A stretch of DNA of 39,663 bases, from positions 1 through 39,663 of the forward strand of contig NZ_ABEA03000167.1 in assembly GCF_000171235.2 (NCBI RefSeq), given 5' to 3'. Numbering within the stretch: the stretch's first letter is position 1; each line of letters opens with the position of its first letter. Under the pieces are notes generated by a model, which saw only the letters and a program-made list of their open reading frames with translations, had not been told where the DNA came from and made no database searches. This DNA is from Geminisphaera colitermitum TAV2 (GTDB lineage: Bacteria; Verrucomicrobiota; Verrucomicrobiia; Opitutales; Opitutaceae). Shown in pieces: positions 1 through 6,669 of this stretch. The position numbers and the translations under genes are program-made.

Positions 1-773
1 ATGGTGGTGTTGCCCGCAATGGTGCCGCCAATAAGCGAGGAGGGCGGGCGTCCGCAGGCGGCGCAGGCGCGGGCGATGAGCGGCGGCAGGGTTTCTTCGA
101 TCAGGGCGGTACGCAGGGCGGCGAGGGTTGCCGGTGTAGAGGCGGCTTGGATACGCGTGAGGACGTTGTCGCCGAGGCGGATTTGCGCATTGAAGCCGCC
201 GGCGCGCGCCAGCACTTCGCCAGTGGCGGGATCGGCAAGGAGGACGACCACGGTGGTCGTGCCGATGTCGATGGCAAACACGGTGGCGGGGGGGGGGGGG
301 GGGGCGGGGCTTCGCCCCGAACGTCCAACGTCCAACATCGAACATCCAACATCCAATGTGTTGGGTTGCGAGGCGTGCCAGAGGGGATCGAGGTCGAACG
401 TTGTGTCGATGACGAAGGTTTCGCCGACCTGCGGAGCGGTGTCGAGGTGCCCGTGCGCAGGGATGCGGATGAGGGGGGGGGGGGGGGAGGAGGGGATGTC
501 CGCCGACGGCGGCAGGCTCATGCGGCAGGCGCGGACTTTGGCGGGCGCGGCAGGCGTGGCGGTTATGGTTTGGTCTCCGTCGCGCAAGGAGCCTTCGAGG
601 AGTTCGACTTGGCAGCCGCGGCAGAGTCCGCGGCGTCCGCAACGGGTGTTGAGCGTGATGCCGTGCGCGGCGAGCACTTCGTCAAGGGCGCGGTCTTCGT
701 CGCCGGAACGAAACGGCAGGGCGCGGCGCTGGCCGTCGGGTTGCGCGATAAAAAGCGCAGGATGAGAGGTCAT
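1..773 (-). CDS. RACo-like corrinoid activation protein: 2Fe-2S ferredoxin domain plus ASKHA (DUF4445) domain, 3' end outside window
   Basis: The N-terminal 257 residues are present and the frame is still open at the left edge. Residues 45, 51, 54 and 83 form the C-x5-C-x2-C...C pattern of a plant-type [2Fe-2S] ferredoxin (TRCGRRGLCRGCQVEL). After a proline-rich linker an ASKHA fold starts at FAIDIGTTTVVVLLAD, continuing to GGTIAGNTTM at the edge. This order matches reductive activators of corrinoid proteins (RACo/RamA-like, DUF4445), which use ATP to reduce Co(II) in methyltransferase systems; the role is inferred from the family. The ATG overlaps the stop of the upstream DUF1638 gene as ATGA, so the two are probably coupled. 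The linker is unusual: two G tracts (15 and 17 nt) encode proline runs, and a TTGGATGTT-type repeat (positions about 320-358) is inserted in frame. I checked that the frame stays open through both tracts. No corrinoid protein or methyltransferase is visible here. Confidence 0.88.
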   Translation of the reverse strand, partial: MTSHPALFIAQPDGQRRALPFRSGDEDRALDEVLAAHGITLNTRCGRRGLCRGCQVELLEGSLRDGDQTITATPAAPAKVRACRMSLPPSADIPSSPPPPLIRIPAHGHLDTAPQVGETFVIDTTFDLDPLWHASQPNTLDVGCSMLDVGRSGRSPAPPPPPATVFAIDIGTTTVVVLLADPATGEVLARAGGFNAQIRLGDNVLTRIQAASTPATLAALRTALIEETLPPLIARACAACGRPPSSLIGGTIAGNTT

Positions 774-1579
774 GGCTGGAGAGGTGGCGGCTGGGCGCGC
801 AGGATGTCGGTGGTCACCGTGTGCGTGATGCGCTGGCCGGGGGGGACGATGAGGAAGCGTTGTTCATCCCAATGGCCGGTGAGCAGGTCGCGCAGCAGGG
901 CAGGGTCGCCGGCGGGGTGTGAGTAGTCCCATTTCAGATACTCGGCGCAGCGGCGGGCGTAGTCGGCCTCGGTAGCGGCGGCGGGGGTGCCGAGGTCGAG
1001 ATAGACGGCGGGGCCGCCGGTGGCGGTCCAGTGTTCGCGTTCGGATTCGATTAAAAATTCGATGTCATCAGGTTCGAAACGGTCGGCCAGTTCGGCGCGC
1101 ATTTTGTCGATGCGGTCGGGGCCGGGGACGCGGCGGGCCCGGTTCCATCCGGGCGTGTAGTAGTGGCAGCCGGGGCAGCGGGCCTGGTGTTCGGCGTAGC
1201 GTTCCTTGCTGCCGAAAAAGAAGGTGATGCAGTCGTGCGCGCGCGGGATGACGAGTGGGATGTCGCGCGCCATGAGGCCATCGGTGCCGAGTCCGCATAG
1301 GCCGTAAACGAACACGATGGCGTCGGGTCGCTCAGTGGAGGGTGCGGCAGAGAGTTCGTCGATGTCGGCCTGCAAGGTGGTTCGCAACACGTCGGGGCGG
1401 TCGTGCAAGCCGATGTCGTGAAAGCGGCGCGAAATAATCTCCGCCAGCGGCGGCGGCGCAGGGGGAGCGGGGACGGCGGAGGCCGTCAGCATGGCGATTT
1501 CGTCCTCCATGACCGAACAGGCGACGAGTGCGATGCGACGAGTGCGATGCGGCGGGATTTGTGCGTGTGCGTCGGGCAT
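770..1579 (-). CDS. DUF1638 family protein
   Basis: This 269-residue protein carries the hallmarks of DUF1638: a YGLCGLGTDGL segment, then LVIPRAHDCITFFFGSKERY, then a GCHYYTPGWNRA segment. Conserved Cys and His in these segments suggest a metal or corrinoid-linked role, but the biochemical function of the family is not established. As known from other genomes, DUF1638 genes often sit in methylamine/methanol-type methyltransferase clusters. The overlap with the RACo-like gene downstream (ATGA at 770-773) fits that association. The ATG at 1579 gives an N-terminus with a basic stretch before IALVACSVMEDE; no ribosome binding site helps choose the start. Confidence 0.9.
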   Translation of the reverse strand: MPDAHAQIPPHRTRRIALVACSVMEDEIAMLTASAVPAPPAPPPLAEIISRRFHDIGLHDRPDVLRTTLQADIDELSAAPSTERPDAIVFVYGLCGLGTDGLMARDIPLVIPRAHDCITFFFGSKERYAEHQARCPGCHYYTPGWNRARRVPGPDRIDKMRAELADRFEPDDIEFLIESEREHWTATGGPAVYLDLGTPAAATEADYARRCAEYLKWDYSHPAGDPALLRDLLTGHWDEQRFLIVPPGQRITHTVTTDILRAQPPPLQP

Positions 1580-1632
1580 GGAATTCGTGGCAGGCGGCGG
1601 GTGGAGTGTCGGTTTTGCGCGCGGAGGAAGTG

Positions 1633-2397
1633 TCAGCGTTTGAGTGTATCCGTTTTTTTATTTCCGCCCATGCGATACTGGCGTGGCGTCATGGCTTTCA
1701 AGTCACGGAAAACGTGGGTGAAATAACTTTGGTCGCAAAATCCGCAGGCGGCGGCGATGTCGGCGAGCGAGTTTTCGGTGCGACGCAGGAGTTCGCAGGC
1801 GGTTTCGATGCGGAGGTGGCGCAATTGTTCGCTGAACGACATGCCGGTGTGGGCGCGGAGCAGGAAGGCGAAGTGCCCGGGGGAGACGCCGATGTGGCAT
1901 GCGACCTCTTCACGCGTGACATCGCGGTCGAGCTGGCTGCGCATGAAGTCGAGCGCCTTGATGATGCGCTCCGGCGTGCCGGCGCTGCGTCCGTGGCTCT
2001 CCACGGCGGAAAAAATGCGCTCGAAGGCGTCGCACAACCATGCGGACAAATCCTCGTCGTCATCAATGGTGGCGAGTTCGGCGAGATGGCGGAAGTGCAG
2101 GCCGAGCACTTCCGTCTGCGCGACGCCGGCCTGCACCGAGGCGCGCGCCATCATGACAACGAGTTCGAGCAGCAGTCCTTTGAGCAATTCGCCATGCGCC
2201 CCTTGCTCGCCGCCCGCGGTGTAGATGTGGACGAGGATGAGGTTGATGATTTTGCGCGCAGCGGGACGGTCGCCGCGCAGGAGGGCGGCAAAGAGGTCGG
2301 GTTCGCGCAACAAATAGAGTTCACGGATGGCGTCGTAGGGGCGGTCCGGGTCCATCGGCACGGGGGGGAAGTCGGAGATGATGGATGCGCGGGGCAT
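1633..2397 (-). CDS. AraC-family transcriptional regulator
   Basis: The C-terminal ~100 residues form a double helix-turn-helix of the AraC/XylS type: SQLDRDVTREEVACHIGVSP for the first helix pair and NSLADIAAACGFCDQSYFTH for the second, followed by FRDLKAMTPRQYR. The N-terminal ~140 residues are helical and resemble no sugar-binding cupin I can name; they probably sense a ligand. The frame is open up to an ATG at 2424, but that codon lies inside the tRNA-Gln gene. I therefore choose the ATG at 2397 (MPRASIISDF), 13 nt past the tRNA CCA end, giving 254 residues. The gene lies just upstream of DUF1638 on the same strand (53-nt gap), so it may regulate that pair. It could be transcribed by read-through from the tRNA. 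Confidence 0.88.
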   Translation of the reverse strand: MPRASIISDFPPVPMDPDRPYDAIRELYLLREPDLFAALLRGDRPAARKIINLILVHIYTAGGEQGAHGELLKGLLLELVVMMARASVQAGVAQTEVLGLHFRHLAELATIDDDEDLSAWLCDAFERIFSAVESHGRSAGTPERIIKALDFMRSQLDRDVTREEVACHIGVSPGHFAFLLRAHTGMSFSEQLRHLRIETACELLRRTENSLADIAAACGFCDQSYFTHVFRDLKAMTPRQYRMGGNKKTDTLKR

Positions 2398-2410
2398 TTT
2401 TTTTACGATC

Positions 2411-2484
2411 TGGCTGCCCGACATGGATTTGAACCATGACTAGGCGAGTCAAAGTCGCCTGTGCTGCCATTACACCATCGGGCA
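2411..2484 (-). tRNA. tRNA-Gln (anticodon TTG)
   Basis: Read on the minus strand, the 7-bp acceptor stem pairs perfectly (TGCCCGA with TCGGGCA), followed by G and an encoded CCA. The anticodon arm is GGCGA-CTTTGAC-TCGCC, with anticodon TTG in the 7-base loop. The T arm contains GGTTCAAATCC, and the D arm GGTGTAATGGCAGCAC. The U1-A72 pair is typical of bacterial tRNA-Gln. The total is 74 nt including CCA. Confidence 0.97.
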
Positions 2485-2554
2485 AAGAGATCCTCGATTT
2501 TCGAGGGGCGATGAGGGTGTTGGGGATTTCGCAGGTTCGTCAACCGGGAAAATT

Positions 2555-2644
2555 CCGCCTGGGAGCGCCGGGCCCCAACTCGGCATCGTGCTGATGGCAC
2601 GGGGTGGCAACGGTGCCGGGCGGGGGTCCGGCGCTCCCAGGCGG
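2555..2644. repeat. GC-rich inverted repeat
   Basis: The arms at 2555-2576 (CCGCCTGGGAGCGCCGGGCC...) and 2622-2644 (...GTCCGGCGCTCCCAGGCGG) are near-perfect reverse complements around a ~45-nt loop. The core GGGAGCGCCGG recurs in the repeat at about 11,328-11,486, so this is a dispersed family. It lies just upstream of the tRNA-Gln in non-coding DNA. Confidence 0.75.
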
Positions 2645-2680
2645 AGAGGCAACGTTGCGGGCGGGACGCCCGCGCCACAT

Positions 2681-2763
2681 GTAGGGGCTTCGCTTGCGAA
2701 GCCCGCGAATTTGCAAGTGTGGCTCCGTCCGGCAGGCGCGGGCGTCGCAAGCGACGCCCCTAC
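2681..2763. repeat. 83-bp palindromic repeat unit, copy 1
   Basis: The unit begins GTAGGGGCTTCGCTTGCGAA and ends GCGTCGCAAGCGACGCCCCTAC. Its two ends are imperfect reverse complements, each containing a smaller perfect palindrome. A second copy with only a few differences lies at 15,347-15,428. Both copies have a GCGGGCGGGACGCCCGC palindrome immediately on one or both sides. Confidence 0.85.
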
Positions 2764-3387
2764 GTGCGGGCGGGACGCCCGCGCCATAGCGTAGCGCAGG
2801 CATTCTGCCTGCAAGTCAGTCTATTGCGCGAAGCGCCGCCTTCCCAAATAACAGAATCAGCAAAAAGCAGAAGAGAGCACCGCGCTTCGCGCAACCTATG
2901 GATTGCAGGCGAGACGCCTGCGCTACGGGAAGCACGTTGCGGGCGGGACGCCCGCACCACTTTTATTGCCAACCCCAACCCCAATCCGGCGGTGCTTCGC
3001 ACCGTCCGCGTGAGGCAAAAACTATTTTCAAAATATTTTCTATTTTAACCCATTGATTACTAGCGATTGATTCCAGAAGTCAGGTCTTTGCCCGACTTCA
3101 CCGACCCTTTGATGTGTTACGGTCTGCCCTTCACTTCTGTATCGCGCTGCTCGCTCTCCGCAACATGCCCAACCGCAACACCACTTCCGCAACGACTTCC
3201 GCAAGCGTCGCGCTGTGGTTTGCCTCGGAAGATGCAAGAGGGATGTTACGTAAGTCATTGGTAGTTAAAAAATATCACCCCCCCCCCCACACACACTGAA
3301 TAAATTTAACTAATCGGAAAGCCGGTCCGGCCCCCCGGCGCGGCGACCGAGGACGCCCGCCCGCCCGGCGGGGATGCCCGCGCACGC

Positions 3388-3660
3388 AACGGGGGTTCCC
3401 GGAGGCGAAGCGGACATTCCCGCTTCCGCTGCGGACATCCCCGGAAGCCTTCCGGACTCTCCCGGAGACTTTCCGGACATCCCCGGAGACTTTCCGAACA
3501 TGTTCGGAGACATTCCGGGAAAGTCCGGGACCCCGAACGGCTCTCCCGACTCCCCTCCGGCTCCCCCCGATTGGCCTGCGGACTTCCCCGGAAACCCTCC
3601 GGACATTCCCGATTTCTTTCCGGGAAAGTTCGGAAAGCTTCCGGGAAAGCCATCTCCCCC
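3388..3660. repeat. 21-bp tandem repeat (minisatellite) with degenerate flanks
   Basis: Around 3410-3514 successive units of exactly 21 bp are visible, each built on CGGACATCCCCGGAGACTTTC with small changes. More degenerate TTCCGGA/TTCCGGGAAA units continue to about 3660. Because 21 is divisible by three, several frames are open and read as heptads (for example DIPGDFP on the plus strand). I see no start signal or domain that would make it a gene. Confidence 0.7.
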
Positions 3661-3725
3661 CTGCGCCCCGCCCCCGTTGAAACAGTGAAACAGTGAACAA
3701 TGAACAGTGAAACAGTGAAATAACC

Positions 3726-4361
3726 ATGGATACACACACGACAAAGACACGCACCGCCGCCCTGCTGGCGGCTGCAATGATAACGCTGGGGGCCGCGACA
3801 ACGGCCTTCGCCGTAACTCCAGGATCGCAGCTCATCACCATGCCGACCGTGACGGTCGGCGACATCGGCAATGCCGCCGATTCGACTGGCTACGGTTCTG
3901 TGAGCTACGAGTATCAGATCGGGACGTATGAGGTGACGAACGGGCAATATGCGGCGTTTTTGAATGCTGTGGATAGCACCGGTGCGAACACGTATAATCT
4001 CTACAACAGCTACATGAGTAGCAGCAGCTATGGAGGCATCACGTGGAACGGAACGTCCTACGTGGTGAAGGCGGGGTCCGACCTGAAGCCGGTGGTTTAC
4101 GTGTCATTTTATGATGCGGCGCGGTTCACGAACTGGCTGACGAGCGGGGACACGGAGAACGGTCTTTACGTATTCAGTGCGGACGGTTGGACGATCACGG
4201 ATAATCCGGACCATGCAGCCAGCAGCGGCTGGGCAGTGGCGAGCGAGGACGAGTGGTATAAGGCAGCGTATTATGATCCGAATAAAGGAGGAGCCGGAGG
4301 CTATTGGGCATATCCGACGCAGAGCGATAGTATTAGTGGCAGTCAGGCTAATTACCGATGA
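3726..4361 (+). CDS. SUMF1/formylglycine-generating-enzyme-like secreted protein, N-terminal part of a frame-disrupted gene
   Basis: A 211-residue frame begins with a signal peptide (MDTHTTKTRT then a hydrophobic stretch ending AFA). It continues with the SUMF1/FGE-sulfatase fold: VSYEYQIGTYEVTNGQYAAF, VVYVSFYDAARFTNWL, and GWAVASEDEWYKAAYYDP. It stops at SGSQANYR, exactly where related one-piece proteins go on toward TPVGSF..YGTFDQGGNVWEW. That remainder is in another frame starting at 4358. I read this as one gene broken by an out-of-frame deletion. The overlapping ATGA at 4358-4361 would also allow termination-reinitiation. Family members lacking the catalytic cysteines are common in PEP-CTERM genomes, so enzymatic activity is not implied. 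Confidence 0.65.
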   Translation: MDTHTTKTRTAALLAAAMITLGAATTAFAVTPGSQLITMPTVTVGDIGNAADSTGYGSVSYEYQIGTYEVTNGQYAAFLNAVDSTGANTYNLYNSYMSSSSYGGITWNGTSYVVKAGSDLKPVVYVSFYDAARFTNWLTSGDTENGLYVFSADGWTITDNPDHAASSGWAVASEDEWYKAAYYDPNKGGAGGYWAYPTQSDSISGSQANYR

Positions 4362-4657
4362 TAGTAGGCAGTTTTGCCGAGAACACGTACGGGACATTCG
4401 ATCAGGGGGGTAACGTTTATGAGTGGAATGATACGCTTATAAACGGAACTGACCGTGGGGTGCGTGGCGGCTCGTTCAGCAGCTACGGCGGTGACCACCT
4501 CGCCTCTTCGGTCCGCACCAGCATCGATCCCGCCCTCGAGGACAGCAACGTCGGTTTTCGTGTGGTGTCGTTGCTCAGCCAAGTGCCCGAGCCTGGGACG
4601 TATGCGGCGCTGGCCGGGCTGGCGATGTTGGTTTACGCCGCGCTGCGCCGCCGCTGA
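4358..4657 (+). CDS. SUMF1-like C-terminal part with PEP-CTERM anchor, second half of the disrupted gene
   Basis: This 99-residue frame opens with IVGSFAENTYGTFDQGGNVY and continues EWNDTLINGTDRGVRGGSFSSY, the C-terminal half of the SUMF1 fold. It ends with NVGFRVV and then a PEP-CTERM sorting signal: VPEPGTYAALAGLAMLVYAALRRR (VPEP motif, hydrophobic segment, basic tail). It has no signal peptide, so it could only be exported if joined to the upstream frame. The start ATG overlaps the upstream stop as ATGA. Compared with intact homologues a stretch between NYR and VGSF appears to be missing. A pseudogene is the simplest reading. Confidence 0.62.
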   Translation: MIVGSFAENTYGTFDQGGNVYEWNDTLINGTDRGVRGGSFSSYGGDHLASSVRTSIDPALEDSNVGFRVVSLLSQVPEPGTYAALAGLAMLVYAALRRR

Positions 4658-4665
4658 TTGGTAAC

Positions 4666-4770
4666 GGAGGGCGGGTCTCCCGACCCGCCAGACGCGGCGC
4701 AGCCGCGCCCATCCGAAAAGACGGAAGGGCGGTGCTGCGCACCGTCGGCGGGTCGGGAGACCCGCCCTCC
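4666..4770. repeat. Inverted-repeat element flanked by 7-bp direct repeats
   Basis: The 24-nt arms (GGAGGGCGGGTCTCCCGACC... at 4666-4689 and its reverse complement at 4747-4770) are perfect. The element is framed by the direct repeat GGTAACG at 4660-4666 and 4774-4780, as expected of a target duplication. It lies between convergent genes and could also act as a transcription stop. A related GTCGGGAGACCCGCC stretch occurs at about 11,639. Confidence 0.75.
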
Positions 4771-4781
4771 ATAGGTAACGA

Positions 4782-4808
4782 GGAGCGGCGGCATCCTGCC
4801 GCCGCTCC
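4782..4808. terminator. Perfect GC-rich hairpin between convergent genes
   Basis: GGAGCGGCGGCA and TGCCGCCGCTCC pair perfectly around a 3-nt loop. It lies 60 nt beyond the stop codon of the minus-strand methyltransferase gene and beyond the plus-strand PEP-CTERM gene. There is no T-tract, so its role as a terminator is uncertain; it may be another REP-type repeat. Confidence 0.4.
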
Positions 4809-4868
4809 GTCGCAAGTTTTGCAGGGCGTAGAATGGGAGTGGAACGGTGGACATGGGGTGGCGGATTG

Positions 4869-5594
4869 TCATGAGGCAATCTCGGGTTTGAGGGCGATGA
4901 CTTCGTAGAGGGATTTGTCGGCGTCGTAGCGGCGGACGGTTTGTTTGCGAAGCGAGAGGATGGCGTAACGTCCAGCGAGGGCGTCGCGGATTTTGTCCTC
5001 GGTGAAATATTGCCGGGGCACGGCATCGTCGCCTTCGGTCGTGAGTTCCCACGAGGTGGGATCTGGCGGGGCGCCGCGTTCGTCGTAGGCGTTGAGACGA
5101 AAGGCAAAAAGTCCTCCAGATCGGAGACGGGCGTGGATCGCGGCAAAAATCTTCAGCGTGTCCTCGCGGGTGAAGTAGTGCAGCGAGAGACTGGCTACAA
5201 TGAGGTGCCAGCCAACCGCAGCGGCATCGTAAAAAGCGGAGGCAGGGGGGGGAGGGGGGAGCGGCAGGACTTGATCGAGGTCTCGCAGGTCCGCGCGCAG
5301 GTGGCGGGCCGCGGGGTTGCGGCGGCGGGAGAGTTCGAGGGCGTTGGCGGAGTGGTCGAGGGCGGTGACGTCATAACCCCGGGTCAGAAGATACGCGGTG
5401 TCGTGCCCTGCTCCACAACCGAGGTCGAGCGCACGCAGGGGGGAGGGAGGGGTCGGAGATTCGGCAGGATTGGGTTGGAAAGCGTCTTCCAGCCAGGGCG
5501 CAAGCCAAGGGGTGAGTTTCACGTTGCGGGGCGCGGCGGGAGTGTGGAGGGCGTCGGCGTAGCGGCGTTCCCAGATTTCGACGGGAGGATTCAT
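4869..5594 (-). CDS. Class I SAM-dependent methyltransferase
   Basis: The 241-residue protein shows Rossmann-type motif I as RALDLGCGAGHDTAYLLTRG, motif II as DVTALDHSANALELSRR, a post-motif LIVASLSLHYF and a C-terminal GGLFAFRLNAYDERG strand. This places it in the Methyltransf_25/TehB-like group acting on small molecules; the substrate is unknown. Within the fold a G tract encodes a proline run near residues 110-116. It is the last gene of the minus-strand unit that starts with the TonB receptor, with 29 nt between it and the COG1237 gene. That company hints at methylation of a sulfur, selenium or metalloid compound, which is inference only. Confidence 0.85.
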   Translation of the reverse strand: MNPPVEIWERRYADALHTPAAPRNVKLTPWLAPWLEDAFQPNPAESPTPPSPLRALDLGCGAGHDTAYLLTRGYDVTALDHSANALELSRRRNPAARHLRADLRDLDQVLPLPPPPPASAFYDAAAVGWHLIVASLSLHYFTREDTLKIFAAIHARLRSGGLFAFRLNAYDERGAPPDPTSWELTTEGDDAVPRQYFTEDKIRDALAGRYAILSLRKQTVRRYDADKSLYEVIALKPEIAS

Positions 5595-5623
5595 GGAGAT
5601 TGGTCCGAGCGATCGGGCGCGGG

Positions 5624-6604
5624 CTATTTTGCGATGTTTCTTGGATTGATGCCTTGGCCCAGAGTGAAGGTGGCGCCGACCGCGCCAACGACGGCATGTT
5701 TTCGGTCGAGACCGAGATTGGATCGAAAACGCCAGACCGACTCGATGCCGGTGCAGTGGGCGCCGATGTAGTGGTCAACGCCATACACGGAGAGTTTTTC
5801 AGCGGTCCATTCCCAGGTCTGGTCTGTGGCGGCGAAGACGTGGATGCCGCCGATCAGCGCGTGGATGCGCGCCGGGCGGATGAAAGAGCGGGCGTAGTCG
5901 AGCGTGTTGACGACCCCGGCGTGGCCGCAGCCGAAGAGGGCGACCAGGCCCTGTTCGGTGTCGAAAATCAGCGCCTGGTCCTCGGGGACGTTGTCCTCGA
6001 CCGTGCCGGCGGGCGTCCTGACTTTTCCGATACTGCCCCAGTTGCGCTCGGGATATTTTCTCGGCACCGGGCCGGTGAGCCAGATGCCAGGGTGAAGCTG
6101 CACTGGCTTGTCATGGATAATGAATACGCCGCCAGTTTTTTCGTAGGCGGGCTTGATCGGGATGAGCGTATTGTCCTCCGTGTCGTCGTCGCCGGAGGTG
6201 CGAGGGTAGAAAATGCCTTCGCCGACATGGACGCGGGCGAGGGCACCGGGAGCGTTTTTATCCAGCACCGATTTTCGGAGCGTGAGCAGGCCGCCGATGT
6301 GGTCCCAGTGATTGTGGGTGATGATGATTTCGGGCACGTCGGTCAGGTCGATGCCGAGAGTGCGGGCGTTTTCGAGCACGAGGTCGGGATGCGCGCCGGT
6401 GTCGAAGAGGATGCGGCGGCCGTCCGCTTCGACGAGGGCGGCGAAGCCCCATTCGCCGAGTTCGCGGCCGTCGGCCAGCATGGTGGAGAGGATCGTGATC
6501 TTGAGAGAACGGATGCGGGCGGCATCGGGAGCGGAGGTTGAGGGAAGGACCGGAGTGGCGAAGGAGAGGAACAGGGAAACGAGCAGGAGGCGGGTCGGTG
6601 TCAT
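5624..6604 (-). CDS. Secreted metallo-beta-lactamase-fold hydrolase, COG1237-like
   Basis: The metal-binding motif HNHWDHIGGL (HxHxDH) is present, with FGCGHAGVVNTLDYAR and IHALIGGIHVF further on, the pattern of COG1237 proteins (the group annotated as dihydropterin ribofuranosylaminobenzene phosphate synthase-like). I choose the ATG at 6604 because it opens a clear signal peptide (MTPTRLLLVSLFLSFATPVL), giving about 326 residues; the open frame continues upstream to 6766 but that extension is arginine/proline-rich and unlikely. The predicted location is the periplasm, unlike most family members. It sits between the sulfate-type binding protein (65-nt gap) and the methyltransferase. Confidence 0.88.
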   Translation of the reverse strand: MTPTRLLLVSLFLSFATPVLPSTSAPDAARIRSLKITILSTMLADGRELGEWGFAALVEADGRRILFDTGAHPDLVLENARTLGIDLTDVPEIIITHNHWDHIGGLLTLRKSVLDKNAPGALARVHVGEGIFYPRTSGDDDTEDNTLIPIKPAYEKTGGVFIIHDKPVQLHPGIWLTGPVPRKYPERNWGSIGKVRTPAGTVEDNVPEDQALIFDTEQGLVALFGCGHAGVVNTLDYARSFIRPARIHALIGGIHVFAATDQTWEWTAEKLSVYGVDHYIGAHCTGIESVWRFRSNLGLDRKHAVVGAVGATFTLGQGINPRNIAK

Positions 6605-6669
6605 GTGGTATGGTGGGAGTGAAAAATTGGACCGATGAGGGAAAGCGGGCCGATGGGAAGGGAGAGACT

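Larger units (their letters stand above)
2485..3725. other. 1.2-kb non-coding stretch filled with repeats
   Basis: No convincing gene is seen. It holds the two inverted repeats listed separately, further palindromes (GCGCAGGCATTCTGCCTGC at about 2795 and its inverted partner at about 2905-2925; GCGGGCGGGACGCCCGC at about 2658, 2766 and 2938), an 11-C tract followed by an AC repeat at 3278-3296, a 21-bp tandem repeat (about 3388-3660) and a GTGAAACA repeat at about 3680-3716. Open frames here arise from the repeats and high GC. Confidence 0.75.

Noticed and set aside
101-352. Minus-strand frame suggesting a frameshift in the RACo-like gene
   Set aside because: Codon-by-codon reading shows the ferredoxin and ASKHA parts are in the same frame through both G tracts; this shorter frame is a shadow.
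1-926. Long plus-strand open frames across the left edge
   Set aside because: They are antisense to the RACo-like and DUF1638 genes, which have clear family motifs; the frames are open only because of high GC content.
2641-2960. CRISPR-like regular GC repeats
   Set aside because: The repeated GCGGGCGGGACGCCCGC palindromes are irregularly spaced, with no unique spacers of constant length and no cas genes.
3374-3688. 104-residue Pro/Gly/Asp-rich plus-strand frame
   Set aside because: It is the product of the 21-bp tandem repeat, equally open in other frames, without signal peptide or start signal.
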